Positions 47,452-57,957 of a DNA stretch of 64,000 nt are shown here, in pieces. Numbering within the stretch: position 1 is the first letter of the stretch; each line of letters starts with the position of its first letter. The DNA is from Marinobacterium aestuarii (GTDB taxonomy: Bacteria; Pseudomonadota; Gammaproteobacteria; Pseudomonadales; Balneatricaceae), in the NCBI RefSeq assembly GCF_001651805.1, contig NZ_CP015839.1, positions 5,127,609 through 5,191,608 of the forward strand, in the 5' to 3' direction. Under the pieces are notes generated by a model that did no database searches, had not been told where the DNA came from, and saw only the letters and a program-made list of their open reading frames with translations. The translations under genes were made by a program, and so were the position numbers.

Positions 47452-47988
47452 TCAGGAGCTCATCGCTTCGGTCAGTTTCGCCAGTCGGGCGCGGACCGAA
47501 CCATCGATCACCAAATCTGCGCTACGAATAACAACGCCACCCAGGATAGATTTATCTACCTGAGTCGTCATTTTCACTTCGCGGCCCAGCTTGGCGCCGA
47601 TTGCCTGAGTAAGTTTCTGTTGCTGCTGCTCGTCCAGTTCGAAAGCCGTAGTCACGTCTATATCGACGGACTGTTGCTGATTGGCTTTCAGCTGCTCGAA
47701 CTGCGCCAGGATTTCCGGCAGCAGAGCTAAACGGCGATTTTCCGCCAGCAGGGTAATGAAATTCCTGCCAGCTTCGCTCAGGCTGTCTTCACAGACACCG
47801 AGCATCGCTTGCGCTTTCTGCTTGCTGGTCAGTGCGGGGTTACCCAGCACCTGGGCCATATGCCCATCCTGCGCCACAGTGGCAGCAAGACGGAGCATGT
47901 CGGACCAGGCATCAAGGGTTCCCTCAGCCAGCGCAAATTCGAACGCAGCTTTTGTATAGGGCCGAGCGACTGTATTAAGTTCAGCCAT
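47452..47988 (-). CDS. atpH: ATP synthase delta subunit
   Basis: A 178-residue stator subunit joining F1 to the b dimer. N-terminal six-helix domain begins VARPYTKAAFEFALAEG; the C-terminal part has LGREVKMTTQVDKSILGGVV. Two adjacent ATG codons are possible; the second (47,988) has the better distance from GAGG. Confidence 0.94.
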   Translation of the reverse strand: MAELNTVARPYTKAAFEFALAEGTLDAWSDMLRLAATVAQDGHMAQVLGNPALTSKQKAQAMLGVCEDSLSEAGRNFITLLAENRRLALLPEILAQFEQLKANQQQSVDIDVTTAFELDEQQQQKLTQAIGAKLGREVKMTTQVDKSILGGVVIRSADLVIDGSVRARLAKLTEAMSS

Positions 47989-48000
47989 CATAAACCTCGC

Positions 48001-48814
<814 letters not shown>

Positions 48815-48842
48815 TTACAATTTTCCCTGACCAATATTTCAA

Positions 48843-49676
<834 letters not shown>

Positions 49677-49680
49677 TCAC

Positions 49681-50088
49681 TTAAAGTTTCAGGAACCGTT
49701 TTTTGGACATCATCAGCAGCACCATGCCAAGCAGCTGCAACAGGATGAATGTACCAAATATGGAAAAGGGACTGAGGGGTTTAACCCAGATAAAGGTCGC
49801 GGCGAACCCGGCGACTGACAGTGCCATTTTCCATATTTGGCCGATATATAGCTGCGCAAGCACCATTCCAGCAGTAGAGCCTGCGCGATGGGGTAATGCT
49901 CGTAACGTCACGTACAGGTTGGGAACCAGATAAATAAGCCCACCCAGCAGAGCCGAGTACGCCATAACATTCCCTTTCAGCAGCAACGCCGCCGCTAGCA
50001 ACAGCACAACGATCGCCTGAATCAGCAGAACACCAAGGATATCCTTCCTTGTGTCCCGGGACTGGGCCCCTATACGCTGGTTTCCCAT
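49681..50088 (-). CDS. atpI: ATP synthase assembly protein I
   Basis: A 135-residue membrane protein with four hydrophobic segments that helps c-ring assembly and Mg2+ supply in other bacteria. Segments LGVLLIQAIVVLLLAAALLL and MAYSALLGGLIYLVPNLYV are visible. I chose the ATG at 50,088 (GGGGA five bases upstream); a GTG at 50,118 is also open. First gene of the atp operon. Confidence 0.85.
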   Translation of the reverse strand: MGNQRIGAQSRDTRKDILGVLLIQAIVVLLLAAALLLKGNVMAYSALLGGLIYLVPNLYVTLRALPHRAGSTAGMVLAQLYIGQIWKMALSVAGFAATFIWVKPLSPFSIFGTFILLQLLGMVLLMMSKKRFLKL

Positions 50089-50334
50089 GATATCCCCGAG
50101 TTCAAGTCGATCTGCCACGCCCGTTTTAGCGACTACCCCCTAAACAGCGTGCCGATTATAGGGGTATTGCTGTATGGCATCAACCGAAGTCCGCGCCTTT
50201 TGCACTAAGGTACTAGAGTGCCCGCCGTTGCTGTGACGGCGCATCGAGGCTGGGCTGGGGGCACTGAATCGCTTTTCGCACCCGCCTCGGGCGGCAAAGC
50301 CGCGCCGGGCCTGAGTGTGCAAAAAAACAGCAGC

Positions 50335-51213
50335 TTATTTAAGGGTCTTCAGAATGGCATCGAGCTCGGCTTCGCCACTGTAGGCAATGGTGATCTTGCC
50401 ATTGCCACGGGCGTTGCGGCTGATGGAAACAGGTACCGAAAAGCGCTGCGACAGCTCTCCGGCCAGCTGTTCCAGGCCCGGATCGGGTTGCGCGGGCACA
50501 ACACTGGGGGTTTCGGGGGTTTGCAGCTTGCGCACCAAAGCTTCGGTCTGGCGCACGGTGAGGCCGCGGGCAACCACGTCTCTGGCGGCTTCAAGCTGAG
50601 CTTCGCTTTCAAGCGCCAGCAAGGCACGGGCATGGCCCATTTCAAGATCGCCGTAGTCGAGCATCTTCTTGACCTCTTCCTCCAGCTTCATCAGCCGCAG
50701 AAGATTGGCAATGGTCGAGCGCGATTTGCCAACGGCCTTGGCGACCTGCTGCTGCGTCAGCTCGAATTCCTGCTGCAGTCGCTGCAGGGCCACGGCTTCC
50801 TCGATGGGGTTGAGGTTTTCGCGCTGAATGTTTTCGATCAGCGCCATGGCGATGGCGGACTCATCGGAGACTTCACGTACCAGCACCGGGATTTCGGTCA
50901 GGCCCGCCATTTGACCGGCGCGCCAGCGGCGCTCACCGGCAATGATCTCGAAGCGGTCCTTGCCGTCCACCGAGCGCACTACTATCGGCTGCATGATGCC
51001 CTGGGCGCGAATGGAATCGGCCAGCTCTTCCAGGGCACCGGGTTCCAGATCACGCCTGGGCTGGTAGCGGCCGCGCTGAATGGCGTCGACCGACAGCAGA
51101 CGAAAGCCTTCCAGCGGCGCGACCGTTTCCCGGGTTACCGGCTCATGTACCTGTTCCACCGTGGACAGTAACGCATCCAGCCCGCGTCCCAGGCCCCGTT
51201 TCATTGCAGCCAT
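50335..51213 (-). CDS. parB: Chromosome-partitioning protein ParB
   Basis: A 292-residue CTPase clamp that loads at parS. N-terminal RGLGRGLDALL, then IQRGRYQPRRDL, the GERRWRAGQMAG box and ENIQRENLNPIEEA, followed by the helix-turn-helix TQQQVAKAVGKSRSTIANLL and a C-terminal dimer domain. Its ATG shares one base with the parA stop. No convincing parS site was found in the window. Confidence 0.95.
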   Translation of the reverse strand: MAAMKRGLGRGLDALLSTVEQVHEPVTRETVAPLEGFRLLSVDAIQRGRYQPRRDLEPGALEELADSIRAQGIMQPIVVRSVDGKDRFEIIAGERRWRAGQMAGLTEIPVLVREVSDESAIAMALIENIQRENLNPIEEAVALQRLQQEFELTQQQVAKAVGKSRSTIANLLRLMKLEEEVKKMLDYGDLEMGHARALLALESEAQLEAARDVVARGLTVRQTEALVRKLQTPETPSVVPAQPDPGLEQLAGELSQRFSVPVSISRNARGNGKITIAYSGEAELDAILKTLK

Positions 51214-52043
51214 CAGTTTGTTTCCTGTACCTGTGCTTTGTCAGCCGCCGCGGCATCGGCAGCCTGGGCCACCTTTCCCTGCGCCGTCTTGCGAATCAGC
51301 TCACCCGCCAGCGCGAGGTAAGCCAGGGCGCCGCGGGAGCTTTTGTCGTACATCAGCGCCGGCAGCCCGTGACTGGGAGCCTCGGCGAGGCGCACATTGC
51401 GCGGAATTACGGTGCGATAGACCTGGTCACCGAAGTAATCCACCAGATGATTGGACACATCGCGGGTCAGGCTCATACGTGGGTCAAACATGGTGCGCAG
51501 AATGCCTTCGATCTTCAGCTCCGGATTAAGGCGCTGATTGATCTTGTTGATGGTCCCTACCAGAGCGCTGATCCCCTCAAGCGCGTAGTACTCGCACTGC
51601 ATGGGGATAATCACGCCGCTGGAGCAGGCCAGGGCATTGACGGTCAGGAGGTTCAGCGAGGGCGGATTGTCGAGCAGGATATAGTCGTACTCGTCCATGA
51701 CCTCGAGCAGCGCCATCTTGAGACGGAACTCGCGCCGCGGCAGGCTCAGCAGCTCGACCTCGGCGGCGGTCAGGTCGCCATTGGCACCAATTACGTGGTA
51801 ACCGCCCGGCACCTCGGTCAGACGCGCCTCGGCGGCGCTGGCCTGGTCGGTGAGCACATCATAGGCCGACAGCTTGAGGGTATGCTTGTCGATACCGCTG
51901 CCCATGGTGGCGTTGCCCTGGGGGTCCAGGTCGATCATCAGCACGCGCTTTTTGGTCGCCGCCAGTGAGGCCGCCAGGTTGACGCAGGTCGTTGTTTTGC
52001 CCACCCCGCCTTTCTGGTTGGTGATGGTGAGGATTTTCGCCAA
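51213..52043 (-). CDS. parA: Chromosome-partitioning ATPase ParA (Soj)
   Basis: A 276-residue deviant Walker ATPase. KGGVGKTTTCVNLAASLA is the P-loop with the signature lysine, LMIDLDPQGNATMG the Walker A', and YILLDNPPSLNLLTVNAL the Walker B. A C-terminal Ala/Gln-rich tail is slightly longer than usual. Two bases after rsmG, as in the conserved mnmG-rsmG-parA-parB string. Confidence 0.95.
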   Translation of the reverse strand: MAKILTITNQKGGVGKTTTCVNLAASLAATKKRVLMIDLDPQGNATMGSGIDKHTLKLSAYDVLTDQASAAEARLTEVPGGYHVIGANGDLTAAEVELLSLPRREFRLKMALLEVMDEYDYILLDNPPSLNLLTVNALACSSGVIIPMQCEYYALEGISALVGTINKINQRLNPELKIEGILRTMFDPRMSLTRDVSNHLVDYFGDQVYRTVIPRNVRLAEAPSHGLPALMYDKSSRGALAYLALAGELIRKTAQGKVAQAADAAAADKAQVQETN

Positions 52044-52045
52044 GG

Positions 52046-52672
52046 TCAGGCTCTCCCGAGAATCAGCAGATGACGTGCACCCTCACTGCCCGGCACCCGC
52101 AGGGGATGACTGGCCTTGAGTTCGATTCCAGGCGTCAGTGCCCGGAGTTCGTCATCAGGATACAGACCTTTCATTGCAAGAAAAACACCATCTTCGCGGC
52201 ACAGGTGGGCGGTCCAGTGCAGCATGGCCTCCAGCGAGGCAAAGGCGCGGGAAATCACCTGATCAAACGGTGGCCGGTCACAGCTCTCGGCCCGGCCGTT
52301 GATCACCTCGAGGTTATCGAGCCCCAGTTCCGCCTTTACCTGCTGCTGAAAACGGGTCTTTTTGCCGTTGCTGTCCAGCGTGGTCACGGCGATATCGGGG
52401 CGACAGATGGCCAGCGGTATGCCGGGCAGACCCGGGCCGCTGCCCACATCGATCAGACGCGGCCCCTGGATATGGGGCAGCACGCTGAGGCTGTCGATTA
52501 GATGACGGGCCACCATTTGCGCCGGATCACGCACGGCGGTGAGGTTGTAGGCCTTGTTCCACTTCACCAGCAATGCCAGATAGGCCATCAGCTGGTCTGC
52601 CTGTTGCTGGGTCAGCTCGATTCCCATTGCACCGCTTTGGCGCAGTAGCTGTTGCTTGAATTTTGCATCCAT
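52046..52672 (-). CDS. rsmG: 16S rRNA (guanine527-N7)-methyltransferase
   Basis: A 208-residue SAM-dependent methyltransferase of the small ribosomal subunit RNA. SAM-binding LIDVGSGPGLPGIPLAI is the motif I glycine loop; TLDSNGKKTRFQQQV and VISRAFASLEAM follow. The start overlaps the mnmG stop (TAATG). Confidence 0.94.
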   Translation of the reverse strand: MDAKFKQQLLRQSGAMGIELTQQQADQLMAYLALLVKWNKAYNLTAVRDPAQMVARHLIDSLSVLPHIQGPRLIDVGSGPGLPGIPLAICRPDIAVTTLDSNGKKTRFQQQVKAELGLDNLEVINGRAESCDRPPFDQVISRAFASLEAMLHWTAHLCREDGVFLAMKGLYPDDELRALTPGIELKASHPLRVPGSEGARHLLILGRA

Positions 52673-54567
52673 TAACTGGCGGCCTGCTCCTGGCTGGATT
52701 TAAAGCGGTGTTTTTTCAGGTACACCAGCAGCAGCGAAATGGCTGCTGGCGTCATGCCCTGAATACGTGATGCCTGGGCAATGCTTGCTGGCTGAACGGA
52801 TTCAAGCTTTGAGCGCAGCTCGTTCGACAGACCACTGATCAGGCTGTAATCCATATCAGCGGGCAGCGCAGTATTTTCCTGGCGCTGCATCTGCTCGATT
52901 TCCTCGCGCTGGCGATCAATGTAGCCGGCGTACTTGAACTGGATTTCGACCTGCTCGGCCACCTGCGGATCAACCTCAGGCCCACCGGCCGCGGCGGCAA
53001 CATCGCGGTACTCAAGCTCTGGGCGCTTGATCAGGTCCGCCAGATTGTATTCCCGCGTCAGCGGGGTTTTCAGTTTGGCGTTCAGCACAGTAGCGCGATC
53101 ACTGCCGGGCTGCACCCAGGTTTCACGCAGGCGCTGCTTTTCCAGCTCTATGGCTTCGCGCTTGATGCAGAAATGCGCCCAGCGTGCATCGTCGACCAAC
53201 CCAAGCTCGCGGCCTTTTTCGGTCAGGCGCAGGTCGGCATTGTCTTCACGCAGTATCAGGCGGTATTCGGCCCGGCTGGTGAACATGCGGTACGGCTCAG
53301 CGGTGCCGTGGGTAATAAGGTCGTCCACCAGCACACCGATATAGGCCTCGTCGCGGCGCGGATGCCAGGCATCACGCTCGAAGGCGCGGTTGGCCGCATT
53401 GATACCCGCCAGCAGACCCTGGGCGCCGGCTTCTTCGTAACCGGTAGTGCCGTTGATCTGACCGGCAAAGAAGAGCCCGTGCAGATGCTTGGTCTCCAGG
53501 CTGTGCTTGAGATCCTGGGGGTTGAAAAAATCGTACTCGATGGCATAGCCGGGCCTGGTGATATGCGCCTGTTCGAAACCGCGGATTGAACGCACGGCCT
53601 CGAGCTGAATATCGAACGGCAAACTGGTGGAAATACCGTTGGGGTAAAGCTCGTGTGTCGTCAGGCCTTCGGGCTCGACAAACACCTGGTGCGAAGTCTT
53701 GTCGGCAAAACGCATGATCTTGTCTTCCACCGAGGGGCAGTAACGTGGACCAGCACCTGCAATCACACCGGTGTAGAGCGGCGAACGGTCGAGCCCCTTG
53801 CGCAGAATCTCGTGTGTCTGTTCGTTGGTATGGGTGATGTAGCAGCTGACCTGACGGGGGTGCTGGCTCAGTTTGCCCATGAAGGACATCACCGGTACCG
53901 GAGTATCACCCGGCTGTTCCTGCATCACCGAAAAATCCACAGAGCGGGCATCAATACGCGGCGGGGTGCCGGTTTTCAGACGATCAACCCGCAGTGGCAA
54001 TTCACGCAAACGGTCTGCCAGAGCGATGGATGGTGGATCACCGGCACGACCGGCGGAGTGATTTTTCAGACCAATATGAATCAGGCCACCGAGAAAAGTA
54101 CCGGCGGTCAGCACCACCGAGGTGGCGTGGAATCGAATGCCCGTCTGGGTGACCACACCGCGGACTGTATCGCCTTGCATAATCAGATCATCGGCGGATT
54201 GCTGGAAGATCTGCAGGTTGGGCTGATTTTCCAGTATCTCGCGAATGGCGGCCTTGTACAGGATGCGGTCAGCCTGGGCACGGGTTGCTCTCACCGCCGG
54301 ACCCTTGCGGGAATTCAGTACCCGAAACTGGATACCGCCCAGATCCGTCGCTGTCGCCATGGCACCGCCCAGGGCATCGATCTCTTTCACCAGATGACTT
54401 TTGCCAATACCCCCGATGGCTGGGTTGCATGACATCTGTCCGAGGGTCTCGATATTGTGAGTGAGCAACAGGGTTTTGGCACCCATGCGTGCAGCGGCTA
54501 ATGCGGCTTCAGTGCCTGCATGACCTCCACCAATCACGATTACGTCGAAACGACCTGGATAATCCAC
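52672..54567 (-). CDS. mnmG: tRNA uridine-34 carboxymethylaminomethyl synthesis enzyme MnmG
   Basis: A 631-residue FAD enzyme that with MnmE makes cmnm5U34 in tRNAs. The FAD fingerprint [20 protein letters not shown] is at the N-terminus; [20 protein letters not shown] and [11 protein letters not shown] are family segments, and a C-terminal helical domain binds MnmE. Full length. It borders the candidate replication origin. Confidence 0.96.
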   Translation of the reverse strand: MDYPGRFDVIVIGGGHAGTEAALAAARMGAKTLLLTHNIETLGQMSCNPAIGGIGKSHLVKEIDALGGAMATATDLGGIQFRVLNSRKGPAVRATRAQADRILYKAAIREILENQPNLQIFQQSADDLIMQGDTVRGVVTQTGIRFHATSVVLTAGTFLGGLIHIGLKNHSAGRAGDPPSIALADRLRELPLRVDRLKTGTPPRIDARSVDFSVMQEQPGDTPVPVMSFMGKLSQHPRQVSCYITHTNEQTHEILRKGLDRSPLYTGVIAGAGPRYCPSVEDKIMRFADKTSHQVFVEPEGLTTHELYPNGISTSLPFDIQLEAVRSIRGFEQAHITRPGYAIEYDFFNPQDLKHSLETKHLHGLFFAGQINGTTGYEEAGAQGLLAGINAANRAFERDAWHPRRDEAYIGVLVDDLITHGTAEPYRMFTSRAEYRLILREDNADLRLTEKGRELGLVDDARWAHFCIKREAIELEKQRLRETWVQPGSDRATVLNAKLKTPLTREYNLADLIKRPELEYRDVAAAAGGPEVDPQVAEQVEIQFKYAGYIDRQREEIEQMQRQENTALPADMDYSLISGLSNELRSKLESVQPASIAQASRIQGMTPAAISLLLVYLKKHRFKSSQEQAAS

Positions 54568-55607
54568 CGATCTGTACCTCTGGTTGAGTATTGCCCGTCT
54601 GACAGACGAGTCAGTCGTAAAATGGGCGCTAAGTATACTCCCATGTTGTCGATTAGAAAATGTTCAAAAAATGAACACTCCCTTTGTCCAACGCTTTGTG
54701 TTCTTAAAGAGTTAAATATATTTTTCTTTATATATGTGTTTAATGATTGTTGTTGTTATTAGTAAAGCGACTTTTTGTTTAAAAGTCAATTTTATTGATA
54801 TAAAACAAAGTCTTGCGTGAGTTGTTAGGTTGTTATGAAGGTGCTATCGGATGGGGGTGCAAGCGTTGCATAGCCTGTTGATGAAACCGGTGGTTATGCA
54901 CAGGGCTGGTTATGCACAGTGATATCCAAAGGGCTGTCCCGTAGATACGCACAGGATAAAATCGACCCGGATCGCTGGAGCAAATATTTGCCGCTGCTGT
55001 GCCCTTTCTGTCAACAAGCTGTTGGCAAGACGAGGTCTTATCCACAACGGCTCAATTCGAGTGTACTTTCCTCCATATGCTGCAGTTTTAAGCCGGGGCT
55101 TCTAACCCGGCCGTGTTGACAGTTTCTGTGTTTAAATAGAATAAATGTATAAAATACAGCTAGTTATATATTGAACAACTCAGTTCATTAGCTGTTGTCT
55201 CATGGGGGTATAGCAGGTGCATAGTCACTGAATAAGCCTCTGTGTATAACCTCGGTTTAGGTGTCACTCGCCGCTTCGTTGTGTGTAACCTTATTCCTGT
55301 GAGTAAGTATTTTGCCATTATTGCCTGTGGATACTTTGCGATTTAGTGGAGACCTCGCCTGTATTATTCAAAAGTCTATATTGATGGTTCGAGATTCGAT
55401 AGCTCGCTGAGAAAGCTGTTGAGATAGCCCGTCGAGATGTCCGCCGATCTGATCCGTTTGGACGCCGCCGATCCTGGCCCCTCCCGGGGTTGCAGGTCGG
55501 GTGATTTTTGGTAATGACCCGGTGAGTATTTGTCGATTTACAGCGTCTCTGGTTAGCGTATTTTTGACGCCACAATAACGACAATATGCTGCCTTTAAAG
55601 GTGAGTT
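54568..55607. other. Candidate replication origin (oriC) next to mnmG
   Basis: A 1-kb gap without a gene. An AT-rich tract (54,700-54,830) could be the unwinding element. DnaA boxes matching TTATNCACA exactly: 54,894-54,902, 54,910-54,918, 55,038-55,046 (TTATCCACA) and 55,241-55,249 (minus strand). One-mismatch boxes: 55,280-55,288, 55,298-55,306 and 55,326-55,334 (all minus strand). This cluster next to mnmG matches the origin position of enteric and many marine gammaproteobacteria. A palindrome TGTTCA-AAAAA-TGAACA (54,661-54,677) lies near the mnmG promoter side. Confidence 0.78.
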
Positions 55608-56858
55608 ATGCCCGATCAAAACCCGTGCTCAGACAAGCTTTCTGTCGTAGAGGCCCCGCTGCGCAATCCCGTCACGCCAGAAACGCACCGTGCGGCCAGG
55701 CGTTATCGTCTGCAGCGTGTGCGCGAGCAACTGCTGGCAAATGACTGCACTGCCATGCTGCTGTACGACCCGGTGAATATACGTTACGCCACCGACAGTT
55801 CGAACATGCAGGTCTGGACGCTGCACAACTATGCCCGCTATGCGCTGGTGTTTGCACAGGGGCCGGTGATCCTGTGGGAGTTCCACAATTGCGAGCACCT
55901 GCTGGCCGGCAATGAGCTGATCGACGAGATTCGCCCGGCGCTGAACTGGAGCTACTTTGGTGCGGGCTCGCGCATGGGCGAAAAAGCCGCACTCTGGGCT
56001 GCCGAGATCGCGGATCTGGTACGCCACTATGGCGGCAAGGGTGCGCGGCTGGCGGTGGACAAGGCCGAGTTCGAAGGGCTTGAGCTGTTGCAGCGTCTGG
56101 ATTTGAAGGTTGTTGAAGGCCATAGCCTGATGGAGGAAGCCCGGCGCATCAAGTCGGCGGACGAGCTGGCGCTGATGCGCTGGACCATCAATGTCTGTGA
56201 GCAGGGTATCGCCCGCATGCACGATGAGTTGCGTCCGGGCATGACGGAGAACGAACTCTGGGCCTGGCTGCATTACGAGAATATCCGCAATGGCGGCGAG
56301 TGGATCGAGACAAGGCTACTGGCCTCAGGGCCGCGTACCAATCCCTGGATGCAGGAGTCCAGCGACCGGGTCATGCAGGCCGGCGAGATAGTGTCTTTTG
56401 ACACCGATCTGATTGGCCCCTATGGCTACTGCGCGGATATTTCCAGAGCCTGGACGGTCGGCCATGTGACCCCCACGGATGAACAGCGCAGGCTCTATAG
56501 CCTGGCCCATGAGCAGATCCATACCAATATGGGATTGATCAGGGCCGGGCTCAGCTACCGGGACTTTACTCACCGGGCCTGGCCTATTCCGGCAGAGTTT
56601 CATCACAACCGCTATTGCTGCCTGATACACGGCGTGGGGCTGGCGGATGAATTCCCGGCGGTAGCCCATGCGGGGCAAGACTGGGACAGCAGCGGTTACG
56701 ACGGCCTGTTCGAGGAGAACATGGTGGTCTGCGTTGAGAGTTATATAGGTGCCAAGGGCGGCGCTGAAGGTATCAAGCTGGAGCAGCAGGTACTGATTAC
56801 CGCCAATGGCTGCGAGCCGCTGTCAGGTTATCCCTGGCAGGACGACTGGCTTCGTTAA
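55608..56858 (+). CDS. dddP: DddP-like DMSP lyase (M24 metallopeptidase fold)
   Basis: A 416-residue M24-fold protein. It matches DddP rather than Xaa-Pro peptidases in NIRYATDSSNMQVWTLHN, GGEWIETRLLASGPRTNPW and CLIHGVGLADEFP. The metal ligands known for DddP all have counterparts: D265 and D267 (FDTDLIG), D277 (CADIS), H341, E377 (VCVESYI) and E392 (IKLEQQV), and D347 takes the place of the proposed catalytic base. DddP cleaves dimethylsulfoniopropionate to acrylate and dimethyl sulfide in the cytoplasm. A DMT-family transporter and a BCCT transporter follow, the latter a family that imports DMSP. Substrate by homology only; other M24 lyases or peptidases are the alternative. Confidence 0.78.
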   Translation: MPDQNPCSDKLSVVEAPLRNPVTPETHRAARRYRLQRVREQLLANDCTAMLLYDPVNIRYATDSSNMQVWTLHNYARYALVFAQGPVILWEFHNCEHLLAGNELIDEIRPALNWSYFGAGSRMGEKAALWAAEIADLVRHYGGKGARLAVDKAEFEGLELLQRLDLKVVEGHSLMEEARRIKSADELALMRWTINVCEQGIARMHDELRPGMTENELWAWLHYENIRNGGEWIETRLLASGPRTNPWMQESSDRVMQAGEIVSFDTDLIGPYGYCADISRAWTVGHVTPTDEQRRLYSLAHEQIHTNMGLIRAGLSYRDFTHRAWPIPAEFHHNRYCCLIHGVGLADEFPAVAHAGQDWDSSGYDGLFEENMVVCVESYIGAKGGAEGIKLEQQVLITANGCEPLSGYPWQDDWLR

Positions 56859-56938
56859 CATCTTGGATCAGAAACACTTTTTTTGGGATTCATCGCATTG
56901 ACCGGTGAGTCCCTTTTTACGTTGCGGATACCTTAATC

Positions 56939-57811
56939 ATGCCAATCAAGTTTTATCTGCAGGGCGCCTCCCTGGTGCTGCTGGCGGCGCTGGGCTTTAG
57001 CCTGCAGCCGTTGTTTGCCCGCGAGGTCTATGCAGACGGTGCCAATGCGCTGGGGCTGGTATGGTTGCGTTTTCTGGTGCCCAGCGTGCTGCTGTTAGTG
57101 TTTATTCCCGCTAAAACCCGGCGCCTGAGGCCGGGTGCTGGTGTGCTGGGTATGATCAACGGCATGGCATCGCTGTGCTATTTCATTGCCCTACAGCAGG
57201 TCACCGTGAGCCTGACCGTCATGTTGCTCAGCCTGTTCCCACTGCTGGTATTTCTGCAGGGCTGGGCACGGCGCCAGGAAAGCCTCACGGGGTCTCGCCT
57301 GCTGGCACTGGTCGGTGCCCTGGCGGGGGTGTATTTCACCCTGGATGGCGACTTCGCCGGTTCCTGGGGTGGCATCCTGTTTGGCCTGGGGGCGGCACTG
57401 TTTTACAGCGCCTATCTGGTGGGGGCGCCGCGCTGGATGCCCGTTGGTGATGCGCTGGGCTCCTCTGCCTGGACACTGATCGGGGCGGCGCTGGTGTTCT
57501 CGGTGCCGGCCATTCTGGGGTTTGCCGATATGCCGCAAACGATACGGGGCTGGAGTGCGGTGCTGGCGCTTGGCATTGTTTCGACCTTTATTCCCTTTCT
57601 GCTGCTGATCAAGGGCATTGGCATGCTCAGACGTCAGTTTGATGTGGCCATTTTTTCGACGCTGGAACCCGTGGCTTCGATCTTCTGGGCCTGGCTGATA
57701 CTGCATGAAACCCTGAGTGAAAACAGCCTGCTGGGCGGAGTCATGGTGCTTGGAGCCGCCTTGCTGATGATCTGGTCACAGTCTCGATCTCAGCCTGCCT
57801 GTGTTTCCTGA
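56939..57811 (+). CDS. DMT-superfamily transporter (EamA family)
   Basis: A 290-residue protein of ten hydrophobic segments formed by two EamA repeats (first LLAALGFSLQPLFAREVY, second ILFGLGAALFYSAYLVGAP, end STLEPVASIFWAWLILHETL). Members export amino acids and other small metabolites. It lies 80 bases after the DddP-like gene and 146 bases before the BCCT gene, all in one direction. A role in moving DMSP-derived product is possible but not shown. The ribosome binding site is weak. Confidence 0.8.
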   Translation: MPIKFYLQGASLVLLAALGFSLQPLFAREVYADGANALGLVWLRFLVPSVLLLVFIPAKTRRLRPGAGVLGMINGMASLCYFIALQQVTVSLTVMLLSLFPLLVFLQGWARRQESLTGSRLLALVGALAGVYFTLDGDFAGSWGGILFGLGAALFYSAYLVGAPRWMPVGDALGSSAWTLIGAALVFSVPAILGFADMPQTIRGWSAVLALGIVSTFIPFLLLIKGIGMLRRQFDVAIFSTLEPVASIFWAWLILHETLSENSLLGGVMVLGAALLMIWSQSRSQPACVS

Positions 57812-57957
57812 TGTGATCAAAACTCATTAGCCCCGGGCTAAAAAGTCGTTTGAAGCCCGGGGTCTATTTCCACACTATGCCTGCAGGAGAAGCTGAACGG
57901 CCCTGCAGGCTTTGGGCCTCAGTTCTCTCCATCTAAGAATAAAAGCGGAGAGCTTAC

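Noticed and set aside
51151..51166. parS-like sequence TGTTCCACCGTGGACA in parB
   Set aside because: Its centre is shifted and several positions differ from TGTTTCACGTGAAACA, so it is not a convincing ParB site.
55608..56858. Ordinary Xaa-Pro aminopeptidase
   Set aside because: The N-terminal and active-site segments follow DddP, including the extra Asp ligand and the Asp in the proposed base position, so a generic peptidase call was set aside, though not disproved.
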